Source: Scenedesmus sp. ARA3 (taxonomy: Eukaryota; Chlorophyta; Chlorophyceae; Sphaeropleales; Scenedesmaceae). From it: a stretch of DNA of 64,000 nucleotides. The notes under the pieces were generated by a model. The model did no database searches and had not been told where the DNA came from. It worked only from the letters and a program-made list of their open reading frames with translations. The DNA is taken from assembly GCA_004335835.1 (NCBI GenBank), contig RWJK01000949.1, positions 53,220-117,219 on the forward strand, in the 5' to 3' direction. This document shows, one piece after another, positions 24,101-34,549 of the stretch; position 1 is the stretch's first letter; each line of letters begins with the position of its first letter. The position numbers and the translations under genes are program-made.

Positions 24101-26220
24101 GGCGCTGGTTGCGCCCTCACGCGCAGTGGTGATGCCGGGGCCGTCGTACAGGTCCTCGCAGGTCTTGCAGGCAGTGGCCAGGGAGTAGTCGTCGCTGTAC
24201 TCGCCCTTGGGGCACAGCGTGGTGGAGACGCCGGTCACAAAGGAGCCGGCAGGGGCCTCTGTAGAGCAGGGAAAGGCAGCAGCAGCAGCAGCAGCAGCAG
24301 CACCTCAGTGTCACCCTGACATGTTACAAACTTCTGACAGTGTGAGGGCCTGATCGTCCTGCAGTTGCATGTGTTTCATCACAGCACGTGCATGCAGGCA
24401 GCTTGGATACTCACGCAGAGCAGCAGGCAGAACTGTGTGCAGCCTGCAGGTGCTGTTCTTGTTCAATGCCGGAGGAACACATTCAGCACCACCGCCATGC
24501 CAGCATGCAGCACCATGTGATATGACAAGCAAGCGAGCGCTGCTGCAAGATGCACAGCAAAGCAGGCACTCACGGCACACGTCGGAGTTGGTGTGTGAGC
24601 CTGGCACGGTCTCCGGGTCCGTCTTGAATCCTGTAGGGCAGGCTGTGCAGGTGGTCTGCTTCTTGAGGCCGGTGGTCCACGTGTTCACGCCGCAGGGCTC
24701 TGCCCTCACGCCGTCTGAAGTCTTGCGGTAGGAGTAGCCGGGGGCGTTGAAGCAGTCGTTGATGGACTTGGCGCCGCGCCTCAGCGTGACGGTGTTGGCC
24801 GGGCAGGGCCTGGCAGTGGACCTGAGGGCGGACTGGCCCTGGGGGCAGAACATGTTGTCCTTGCACAGGGAGCACTTGCCGTCAGAGGTGGGAAAGAAGC
24901 CGGCAGGGCACTGCAAACACACACACAGCAGGCAAAGCAGAGCAGCAGCAGCAGCAGCAGCAGCAGCCAGGTTCCAGCAGGGGTCAGCCTCGTGCAGCAT
25001 GCACCTTAATAAGGTTGTTCTTGATGCCTGCAGACCTGTCTGCATAGCTGTGCTGCACAGCTTTCCTTCAAGCAGTACACATTGCAAGGGTGTGCCGCAC
25101 AACCATTAAGCACAGCAGCAGGTGACGCGGCTTGGATGCGGTGCACGCGGTTCAGCCAGGAACATTGTGCAGTGCCGTTCAGGCACCCACCACCACGTAC
25201 TGAACCTACAAGGAACATCAATCAGTCTGCTGGCATCAAACCCAGACATACTCTGCTTGCAGCCGCTGCAGGGCAGCGTTAGGCACTCACCACGCACTCG
25301 GACTTCGCCCCGTTGGGAATCCTCTGGTTCAGGCAGGCGGTGCACCTCCACTTCTTGGTGCGGGAGGAGTAGATGCTGCACAGGCAAGGCGGGCAGGCAG
25401 GCAACCAGGCAGGATATGTCAGATGCGCATTGTGTGGGAGCAGTGCAGCATGCAGGAAGCAAGCTGGCAGGGGCTGATGGAACAGCAGTGCACCTTGCGC
25501 ACTTGACACGCAGGCAGTGCCAGGTTGCGGTGTGCAGTGATGCGGCTGCCTGCTAGAAAGGAGTGGCTGGTGGCTGACTGAGGCATCTGACAAGGCAGGG
25601 TTGGGTTGGCCGGGTGGGTAGGTGCGGGGGCAGGCACATGCATGCATGGGACGCGCTTGCTGTGCGCTCACCAGTTGCGGCCAGAGTTGCAGTACTGGAT
25701 GGGGCACTGGGATTGCAGCATGGCACGCCTGAGGGGCAGGTCCACGAGGGAAACATCTGTAGGCAGCATGAAGGGAGATGCAGCAGCGGCAGCAGTGGCA
25801 AGACGCAGTGATTTTAGCAGCTGTGGTTGTGCAGGAGCTGTACAGTACTGGAGCCAGCAGTGAAGGATGAGCACGGCTGGCTCATTGCGTGACAACATCT
25901 GCCTGGCATTTGCATAGAGCATCGAAACGAACAAAACGCGCATGCAGGGACGTCAGGAGTGCGCGACGAGACATATTCCCCCGGTGTCACCAAACACTGC
26001 TGCAAGGTAGTGGTGGCTGATAGCGTCACATAGAAGCTGCATCGCTTCAAAATAGACGATGATAGAGGCCAATAGACTGATGTGTGCAGGCGATGCTGGC
26101 TTGCATAAGCAGGACTCGCAGCTGCGGCAGACACAGGATCTCACCTGAGCTGCCCGCCCGGCAAGGGGCCGCAAGGTAGACCGCTGCCAAAAGCAGCAGC
26201 GATAAAGCGGGAAGCCTCAT
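17952..26220 (-). CDS. Gene A: large secreted cysteine-rich protein (GCC2/GCC3-like and PAN-like modules)
   Basis: Twelve exons on the minus strand: 26145-26220, 25672-25756, 25291-25375, 24574-24910, 23973-24258, 23304-23635, 22641-22964, 21394-22126, 20705-21133, 20076-20258, 18787-19872, 17952-18564. All junctions are GT-AG and the total, 4569 nt, is divisible by three, giving 1522 residues. It starts with a signal peptide, MRLPALSLLLLAAVYLAAPC. Residues about 30-500 are cysteine-rich blocks with GCC2/GCC3 (ephrin-receptor-like) patterns such as CPAGFFPTSDGKC and CPHGTYKETW. Residues about 680-850 hold two PAN/Apple-like modules (LQSCVQDCREEAKCAAATF and LKACLKACSNVNLC). From about 900 to the end there are roughly seven repeats of CPxGT...DC..L..GYYY.G...C...YC. 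No membrane anchor or GPI-type tail is visible, so it is probably soluble or matrix-bound outside the cell. It is a paralogue of gene B. Molecular function is unknown. Confidence 0.88.
21136..21177 (-). repeat. CTG tract serving as the 3' end of a gene A intron
   Basis: About 13 CAG units on the plus strand read as CTG on the minus strand and run straight into the CAG acceptor of gene A exon 9 (exon begins 21133). The same arrangement precedes several other acceptors in the window. Confidence 0.8.
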
Positions 26221-26481
26221 GTCAGAAGCCTTCAGTTGCCGCTGCTTACGCTCGTCGACGGGTTACTACGCGTTTGCAGCTGGGTGTGCAACGCCTGCGC
26301 GTCACAAATGCGCCAGAGAACAAGTTGGCTTTCAAGCAAATGTGCTGCGTTAGCACTGTATGGCGTGACAACGTGCCTGGAGCAGGTGCGTGGAGTCGTC
26401 GCACCCACAGAAATCAGCCAAAAGAAGTGCAGATGGTGACGCCAGGGAGGCTGTGAAGGATCAGAGCAAGCAGAGAGCTTA

Positions 26482-26487
26482 ATATAT
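26482..26487 (-). promoter_or_regulatory. TATA-like element upstream of gene A
   Basis: Reads TATATT on the minus strand, about 265 bases before the gene A start codon. It is a candidate only. Confidence 0.3.
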
Positions 26488-27180
26488 GGGAAACACAGCG
26501 TATGTGAACAAATGAAACCATGAAATCAGGGACAATATCACAAGGAACTTGCCTGGGAAGTAGCCTCTCAGAGTTTGAAAACAGTGAGAAAACACTGATA
26601 GTACTGAGATTACTGCTTCACTTATTTACTCGAGATGAAACACATAAAGAACATCCCTGCTAAGTTGCTGGCGCACCATGCGAGCAAGCTTGGCCACGCA
26701 GACCTCTCACGCAGACGCCCTGTTGCCTGCATGTGTATTTATGCTGCACAGGCAGGCCGACATGGTTTTAATTCATGGTATCTAGAGGCTTTGAGGTGTC
26801 GCGATTTAGATGCCGCAGCATCGCAGGTGTAATTGGCGGTCCCGATTTGGTAACAATCTGGTCCACAATTTGGAGCGGCCGATGCAGACGCCCTCGACCG
26901 TGCGCAAGCACAAAAGTCACAATGTGATCGGTGGGAGACATGATTGGGGCTGATGCCGAGCTCTGAGCTGTACAAAGCCGAACACTGGCCCTGCAGCAGC
27001 TGCTGCCAAACACTGCCTGTATAGCACATGTACAGATCCATGGCCAGCTGTACACAAGGAGCCTTCGATGCCCTCATCACATAAAAAAAAATAAGAGTAA
27101 TACCAAAAATTATGTGCCTGTTGCGAATGGTACAACATGTTGTCAGGTTGTGACTGGTTACATGTGCACGTGATCAGTTT

Positions 27181-27213
27181 ACTTGACTCAAGTATAGTTT
27201 ACTTGACTCAAGT
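27181..27213. promoter_or_regulatory. Two copies of a 13-bp palindrome, 20 bp apart
   Basis: ACTTGACTCAAGT occurs at 27181-27193 and 27201-27213, within a 20-base direct repeat. Each copy is palindromic around its central C and contains TTGACT, which matches the W-box core bound by WRKY proteins. The 20-bp period puts both on the same DNA face. It lies in a divergent intergenic region, so a cis-regulatory role is plausible but unproven. Confidence 0.45.
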
Positions 27214-28672
27214 AAGAAGATTAATTGCTGTGGAAGCAACACTTGACCACTCATCTCACAGCAGACATACTCTACTCTACGTGAAACAGTCCGGCGCTGC
27301 TGCCGTGTGGCTGTTACTGGGAAACCCCATGTGGCATTGCTTGCACTTACCATACAGCAACTGCCACTTGAACAGTACTAGTGTGCTTGCAAGCAGGCGC
27401 CGTAATGGCAGCACTCCGCTTCAAGCAGCTGCAGACACAGTTTTTGCTACCCTGCGGAGTACACCAGCATTGCTTGAAGGTGCGCAGCGATGCATTTACC
27501 ACGATCCTTTGGAATCCTGGAGCCGTTTGATTTTGAAAGATGGACAGTCTAGTCTTTGTCTTTTTACACCTTTCCTGAAAGCAATGCTCCCACCAGTACT
27601 AGTGGCACCAGTAGCTCAAGTGGAGCCACTGCAGATGGGGCTTCCAAAGGTCACGTGCAGGCTCTCTTGAAACCTGCCGTGCTTAGCACGCTGGCGTGCT
27701 GCAGCACACAGCTGGCAGCTGCAGCTGCTTGGGTAAGCTTGTTGCAGTTCACCACATGCACGTGCCATGCGGCGGCGCAAGCGCATCTGGTGCAGCTATG
27801 AGGCTTTTGGACAGCAGCAGTCACGAATTGCAGGTGCTCCCACTGGTCACCAAAAAGCCGTAAGGGTCAGTAACCCTTGCGGAATTTTCATTGAGCGGAA
27901 CTTCATCACTTGCAGGTTCACTCCTTGCGTTATTGACATAAAGAACCAGCTTCTGCTTCTGCTTTTTCAGCAGAGCTCTTTCTGAATTGAATGAAGGTAG
28001 CATGCACCTCGGCAGTGCACCAAGTGTGGCTCCACGGGCAATTGCAAGTGCAACTGCTATGTATGAGCCGGCTCCTGCATGCACGCGTGTGCTGCACGTG
28101 CACTTACCGTGCTTCTATATCCGAGTGCACACATAGAGGGGCTGCTTGAAACCAGGGGCGTCTTCGCACTTGGAACGACACTGCAGCACGGCCTCAGAGT
28201 CGGCCGCGGCCGACTGAAAGCTGGAAAGACGTCTTGCATTAAACCCAGGTCAGACTCTATTCGCCATCTTACTCCTTGACACATTCATGCAGACGACATG
28301 CTTTGAATATGAATTCCTGCAGAATTGGAACCAGATGTTCGTGATGAACACTGACACTTTGCAGCCGGCCTGCAATGCTTGCAAAATCTTGTTTGCTAGC
28401 GATTGTTGAAACGAAATTGACGGGCTGGTGGTGCAGAGCATTGCTGCAGCAGAGGTCAGAGCGCCTTCCCCTTGCCATCGCGAGAGAACTCGACAATCAG
28501 TATATCAGAGGAGATTTACCTATAAGCCAGCGCAATTTAAAAAGCATGTGCTGCTGTCACGCGTCACGGCTTAGCTGCTGTCGAACTTGTGGTGTTGGCG
28601 CACCTTTTGGCTCATCGTACACATGTGCACAAATACTGGTTTGACAGCACGCAGGCAATATTGAATCTGCAG

Positions 28673-29142
28673 GGAGTGCTTCTGGTATGGCAGCCTGTGC
28701 AAGTGCAGGGTCAGGTGAGGCGCTGGCCGGTTCAAGTCACGTATGAGGAGGGTGGTTCAATTCGGTTAACAACAAGTATAATTCTGACGAATTGGTTCAG
28801 CACTCCGCACTCAGCTCGAGCAGGCTGCAGCCTCGATCATCACAGTGGCAGCAGCATAGGGGTACTCAGCTGGACAATGTTGCCTGCCGTTGGCTTACAG
28901 GTGCTGGAGCACTGCTTGGGAATCAAACACCGACCGCTACGCAGTTGCAGAACCCCAGCCCTGGACCTTCACAAGGCAAGAACACCACAACCAACAACAG
29001 TGGCAGCCTGAAGTTGTACAGGAACACCAGCTGGGGTGTCAAAAGAAAAGGCCCACACCTATTTAGGACAACAATAAAAAGGCATGGCTTCCACCAACAG
29101 CATCCTGCGAGCCAGAAGCGAGGAAACAGCAGCTCACAGCCT

Positions 29143-29237
<95 letters not shown>

Positions 29238-29639
29238 GCAGCAGCAGCCGCAGCAGCAGCCTGCTGCGCAGCAGAATGCCAAGCTGTCTTTACTGCACGA
29301 GCAGCTGCGGGGCCACCTGCAGAAGCAGCACACCCAGCAGCTCCTGAGGGAGCGGCTGCTGCAGGCCTTGGGCGGCAGTGGCACACCTGCCCAGCAAGCC
29401 GGCTGTTCTGGTGACACTGCAAGCAGCAGCAGCGTGGCCCAAAGTGCCTCTCCACAAATAGACACGTGCAGCCCATATGCAGCTCAGCCGCTGCAGCCGC
29501 AGTCCGCACTGGCTCAGAAGCTGCAGCAGGCGCTGCTGTCACGTGTGCTGCAGCAGGGTCAGCACCTCGGCCAGCAGCAGCAACACGCACCTGCTGTCGC
29601 TGCTGTGACACCGCCACAGCCACTGCAGCTACAGCAGCC

Positions 29640-29672
<33 letters not shown>

Positions 29673-29761
29673 TGAGCAGCAGAATGATCAGCAGCAGCGA
29701 CGGCTGCTGATGCAGCTCATGCTGCAGACGTCAGACGAACCCAAAACGCAGCCTGGCGAGG

Positions 29762-29793
<32 letters not shown>

Positions 29794-31412
29794 GGTTCAG
29801 CTGCTAGCCGCATGCCTCCGGACGCACTGATTGCTAAGCGGCTGATCGAGCAGGTGAGTCTGTTGTTGTGGCAGCTGGTGCTGCTGGCGGGCCAGCTGCC
29901 TGTGCCGCCACAAGTGTGTTGACTTGCAATTCTTCATACTGTTTTACTGTGCTGCCACCACTGGGTTGATGACAGCAGCTCTGGTGTCCAGCCGCTCGGC
30001 ATGTTCAGGGGTGAACCTGGGGCGCTTGCTGCCTACACGCCACCACTTGGGTAGCAGCAGCTTATCACCCTTTGCTGTTGCTGCTGGCACTGCCCTGCGC
30101 TGGCAGCATCCTGTGAATTGATCCACGCCAATTGCTGCATGCTAGCATGCAGCTGTCTGCTGAGCTTGCGAGGCACTTGTCACAGCCTACAAGCCCGCTT
30201 GCATTCACACACCCGGTGGCCTCCAGACCCCATGCATGCTGTCGTTTTGAAGCCGACCTCTTGCACCTGTGCACTATGCTGCAACCAGAGTACATATGTG
30301 GCAATGCACACACAAGCAGCGTGCTGCAAAAGCTGCCCCTGCTGTGCTCACTTCTCCGCGCCTCCTGCTCCGCTGCCGTGCGCACCCGCCTCACACAACC
30401 GCAGGCGGCAGTCCAAGTCTCGCCTGCCCTGGGGGAGCAGCTACACCAACAGGTCATGAGCAGAGTAGAGGCAGCAGCGCTGGTTGCTGCAGCAGCAGGC
30501 TACGAGTTTGACCTGGCTGCTCAGCTGCAGCAGCTGCTGCCAGACCTAGCCCAGCAGGTGAGCCTGGGAGGGCTGTGCAGCTGCAGAGAGGACGGCAGCA
30601 GGATCGCTGCAGGCAACGCTGTAAGTTTAGTGTACATTTAGCACTGCAGGTTTGCACCTGCAGCAATACACCAATACAGCGCAATGCAGCACAGCATCAA
30701 TGCATGCAAAGAGGATGTTTGTAGCACTGCAGGGATGCAGCGACATGTTACAGGGCAGGCTGCTGCGCTAGCAAGCATTGAGCATCGCAGCGGCAGCAGC
30801 AGCAGCTGTAGTGGCAGTAGTACTAGCAGCAGCAGCAGCAGCAGCAGCACCCCTACGAAGCCTCGAGCACATCCTTCCTTCCTGGCCGCACGCTTTGCTA
30901 TAATGCATGTTGTAACGCTACTGGCGGCCATGGCGCTCAAGTTCTGAATCTGCAATGCTGGGTGTATAAGAACAAATTTGGAATTTGTGTGTCAAAATGA
31001 TCTGGTTGCTGCTTGTGTGCTGTGCCTTGATGGTGTGCAGGTGCAGCAGAGCTGCAGCGAAGCTGTTGCGCGCAAAGCGGTCGCAGCAGCTGTGAGCAGC
31101 ACGCTGCAGCAGTCCAGCGGCATGCCCTCGGCTGCAGCCATAGCTGAGGTGGTGGCTCGCACAACAGCCTGTGCAGAGCGCACAGTGAAGTGTGTGACCT
31201 CGCTCATCATGCAAGGCTACCAGCCGGCTGCTGCTGCTGCCACCTTCAGCGCAAGCAATGCTGCATCTCCAGCTCCACCATCTGATGTGCAAAGCAGCAA
31301 TGCAGACGGCGGCGGCAGTAGCAGTGCTGTTGCAACAGGGGGACCTACTGAGGTAACAGCAACACTGCAGGTGCTGCTGCAGGCGTTACAGCAGCTGCCA
31401 GCACGGTCCTAG
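28673..31412 (+). CDS. Gln-rich protein of unknown function (start not identified)
   Basis: Four exons fit: 28673-28714, 28901-29853, 30153-30557 and 31041-31412 (TAG). The last two junctions are strong GT-AG in phase 0. The first exon is flanked by clear CAG and GTGAGG signals and joins in phase 1 to give SGMAACASAGSGAGALLGNQ. No start ATG is assigned. Next comes NTSWGVKRKGPHLFRTTIKR, which resembles the first strands of an AP2 fold (GV..K...FR..I), but the YLG half is absent. A long Gln-rich region with Gln/Leu helices follows. The C-terminal 260 residues are Ala/Gln/Leu-rich and probably helical, with scattered Cys (FEADLLHLCTMLQPEYICGN). It could be a transcriptional co-regulator, but nothing proves it. 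Confidence 0.65.
29142..29270 (+). repeat. Coding CAG repeat tract
   Basis: CAG runs, broken by CCT/CCG (Pro) codons, encode an imperfect poly-Gln stretch in the Gln-rich protein. Smaller coding runs follow at about 29641-29671 and 29768-29792. Confidence 0.9.
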
Positions 31413-34400
31413 GGTGATGTCACCGTGGTTGCGTGCCTGCATGCAGTATCCACATGTGCTCGCTGTGCCTGTGGCGGGCAATCCAATTGCGCTGTAAGCA
31501 ACAGCCACACCATGGCAACTGTACAGGCGCAGTCTGCCAGCTATCCGGGACAAACATGCTTGGCATGGTACAGTGCTGCACTGCATGCACAAGAACTGGC
31601 TTGTGAGAGATTTGATGAAAGGCAGGGTGACAGCAGCCTGTGCGCCTGCACTGCGCTACAGAGCCGAAATACATGGCACAGCTACGCTGATGGTGTTACG
31701 TGCTGCTGCTGCGCTGACAGGGATGGTCAGGTATGGATATCAGTATGAAGATCAGTATGGAGATCTGTGTATTGCAAAGATGTAGCAATGGGTGGTGTGC
31801 CTCTGTGCAGCGGCACCAGATTTTGTGTGGCAATTTGGGATGCTGAGCGCAGCGCTGGTTGGCTGCATTCGGCGCACGGCTGGCAAATTGTCCAAGGTGA
31901 CACGGTTGCAGAACGGTGTCTTCCTGCAGATCCTGTGACATGCAGCATTTTTGGCGGAACATTGCTGTGATTATCTAGCGCATGCGATTGTGGTTGCCCA
32001 TGCTGCAGCATGACCCTCAGGGTCATCGCCTGTGCCTCAACCGCAGGGTTTAGGTGTATGGGGGGTCTGGAATTCGTGTCAAGTCAAGGCCGGCTGCGTG
32101 GAATGCAGCTTTGTGCACAAGCAAGTCAACACCGCATCTGTTGTGTTGCGGCACTGCAGTTGCGGCGCGCCGCGCGACTGACAGGCAGCAACGGATCAAG
32201 CACAGGCTTGCGCGTGCGTGGCGCAACTCACCTAGCTTGTGCTCAGCCACTGAGTTGTGTGCAGCGCTTGCACTGCACCACGGATGGTGTAGAATGACAG
32301 TTGTAGGCATGGTAAATGCACTTGTAAACAAGCAAGTGGTTGTCAGTGCCCCCGGCAGCTGTGTGCTGCTGTGTGCATCTGACCCAGCTGGGTCGCAGGT
32401 CCTGACCAGGACCTGACATGTCTTGCTGGGTGCAAATGTGGTGGGTGCATGCGCGCTGCACAACAGTTTGCAGCTGTTGCAGCACTGAATTCTATCACTT
32501 GCAAGCTCGACAGTTGTCCAAGCATGCCTGCACCAAGAGGGGGCTGCTCTTCTTGGGTCTGTGGGGGCCTGAGCAAAGATTATGACATGCTCTTTACGGC
32601 ACGTCAGCAGCTTGCTTTGAGAGCTGTGATGTGCGTGTTCATTTTGCAGCAGTGGTGATAATGCTGATCTCTTGTCCATTATTTGTTATTCCTTGTATGT
32701 ATTTACACAATAACATGTCGCAGTGTGCTTGCACACACGGCAAGTGCGACCAGAATCCTATAGCATGATGGGCCTGCACATCCATATGTTGTCTATATGT
32801 TGTTAAGCAGGTTCGAGCACCCAGTCACTGACATGGCATGTGGGTTGTTGCATGCCACATCCCTAAGTACTGCGTGTCAAACTTTGCCAGTGTTGCTCAT
32901 CCCTGTGTATCCTGCATGTGCTGCTCGGCGCTGCTTCATGGTATGCTGTGCATGCTGCGCGGTTACTGCGGGAGCCGAGTTGTACGGCAGATGAGGTTCA
33001 GGTCCACTGCATGCATTGGCTCAGTTGCACACGGGCTCATGCGTATGCAGCCATGTGGCTGTTTGCATCTGCTGCTTCAGGGCTTAAATAAGCATATCTT
33101 GCTAGGCGCACTTTTACAGCACGGTGTAGGAACCGGGTGCTTGCTGTACCCGTGCAACTTGCCTGCCTGCAGCTGCCGGGAAGATCTGACATCAGCGTCC
33201 GTTGCATTGAGCCAGCCAAGCGCGTGCATCTCACACTGCACACGTGAACAATGGCAGGCTATTGAGACCAGAAACTCTCTGGTTCTGCAGCAGCTGTTGA
33301 TGCTGTTGCGTGAGCTGCACAGTGAGAGGCCTGGACAGCATGCTGTGAGGAGCAGGCCGCCTTCTGCAGTGAACACGGTCACTAAAAAGGTCTGCTGAGC
33401 TTTTGCAGTGCGGAAGATTCGTTGGTCATTTGTGGCAATGCAAGGCCAGCAGCAGCCTGCACCCATCTGTGTTGTTTGCTTGCAGTGTTGATGCTCTACG
33501 CTGTGCATGCGGTTGTGTGTTTGGGATGCAAGTACTAGTAGCTGCTGTTGCAGGTGACTGAACGTGTGCCTATGTCTTTTCTTGATTTGCCACTTTTTAG
33601 CTTATAGCTGCTGCTGCTGCTGCCTATGGTGCTAGCAGCGCATGCAGTAAATCTACAGTATTGCGTCTACTTTATGATGTAGTACATTTCGTGTGCACAT
33701 ACCTAACTTGAAAGGGTGTAACCAACACACTTCTTTATACTGCCAACCGCCCCAACGTGCAGTCTGCACACAAGTTGTGTGAGGGGGTTGTCTGCAAGCA
33801 AGCTGCAGCCCCAGGTTGCTGATCTTGTCAGGTGCATCTGTCAGGTGGGTTGTTAGGGTTGAAGGGTTGGCTTAATTCGATTGAGGCACAGCAACAGCGT
33901 CCGACGCAAGTTGCTAAGGCTTAGCAAATTGCTGAGGCTAAACTGGATTATACGACGATGAAGGCATAGCTGCGGCAGCTGTGAAGCACAGCACAAGCGT
34001 TAGCTTCATCAAGCGTGCAGCTGCGATGCTTTTTTTTTGGGGGGGTACCAAGGGGGGCCCATCTCAATAGCTGGTCACAAACGTCATGTAGGCAAGCCTA
34101 TTTGACGAGAACCTGGAGGCACTCAGTACCTCACCAATGAGACACGTGTAACACCCTTGTTATAGGGGGGGCCCAGTCCCAGACCAAAAAAGCAATGCAG
34201 TTGCGATGCTTGCAGCTACCAGACTCGTATTTGCTCCATTTTTGGCTGTGTTGCACTGCGTTAAACCCATGTCATATGGTCGAATGGTCATAATACATGG
34301 CTACCTGTCTGTGTTGGGCATGGTGAAGCGCCTGGAGTAGACGGCTGTGCTAGTGTCATTGCAGCAGTGATCAATTCTGTGCACGTGCCAGATGTCCTTG

Positions 34401-34549
34401 AACCAGGCAGTGGAAGCCGGTACTACTTGCCTTCCAACTTGGAATATTGAATGTTACCACTAGGTGCGTTGGGTGCTGCAGCACAAGCTTTGCAGGCACA
34501 ACTCACACCCACACTCAGGGCCCAACATGAAACTGTTATACTATTAGTA
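31413..34549. other. Intergenic region without a supported gene
   Basis: TGTAA near 31492 may end the Gln-rich transcript. A plus frame ending at 33398 contains a helix-like stretch (QWQAIETRNSLVLQQLLMLL) but has no domain, no clear splice partners and no confirmed start. Around 34028-34180 are unusual homopolymers: a T run followed by G7 and two GGGGGGGCCCA-like blocks about 100 bases apart. No transposase or reverse transcriptase sequence is visible. Confidence 0.4.

Larger units (their letters stand above)
26221..28672. other. Divergent region between gene A and the Gln-rich gene
   Basis: The 5' flank of gene A (minus) faces that of the Gln-rich gene (plus). The DNA is less CTG-rich than average. 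It holds a TATA-like element (26482-26487, minus), a pair of palindromic motifs (27181-27213), and a possible upstream exon of the Gln-rich gene at about 27598-27649, encoding a Ser/Thr/Gly-rich stretch (GTSSSSGATADGASK). That exon has phases compatible with the 28673 exon but a weak donor, so it is not included in the gene call. Confidence 0.45.

Noticed and set aside
28725..28745. GGTTCAAGTC box resembling a tRNA T-loop
   Set aside because: Flanking bases do not pair as a T stem and no acceptor or anticodon stem is found around it.
33040..33400. Possible exon with a Leu-rich helix
   Set aside because: No start, no splice partner in phase and no homology; kept only as a remark in the intergenic entry.
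34028..34180. Homopolymer T/G runs as a retroelement poly(A) tail or terminal repeat
   Set aside because: No terminal repeats, target-site duplication or element-encoded protein can be seen nearby.
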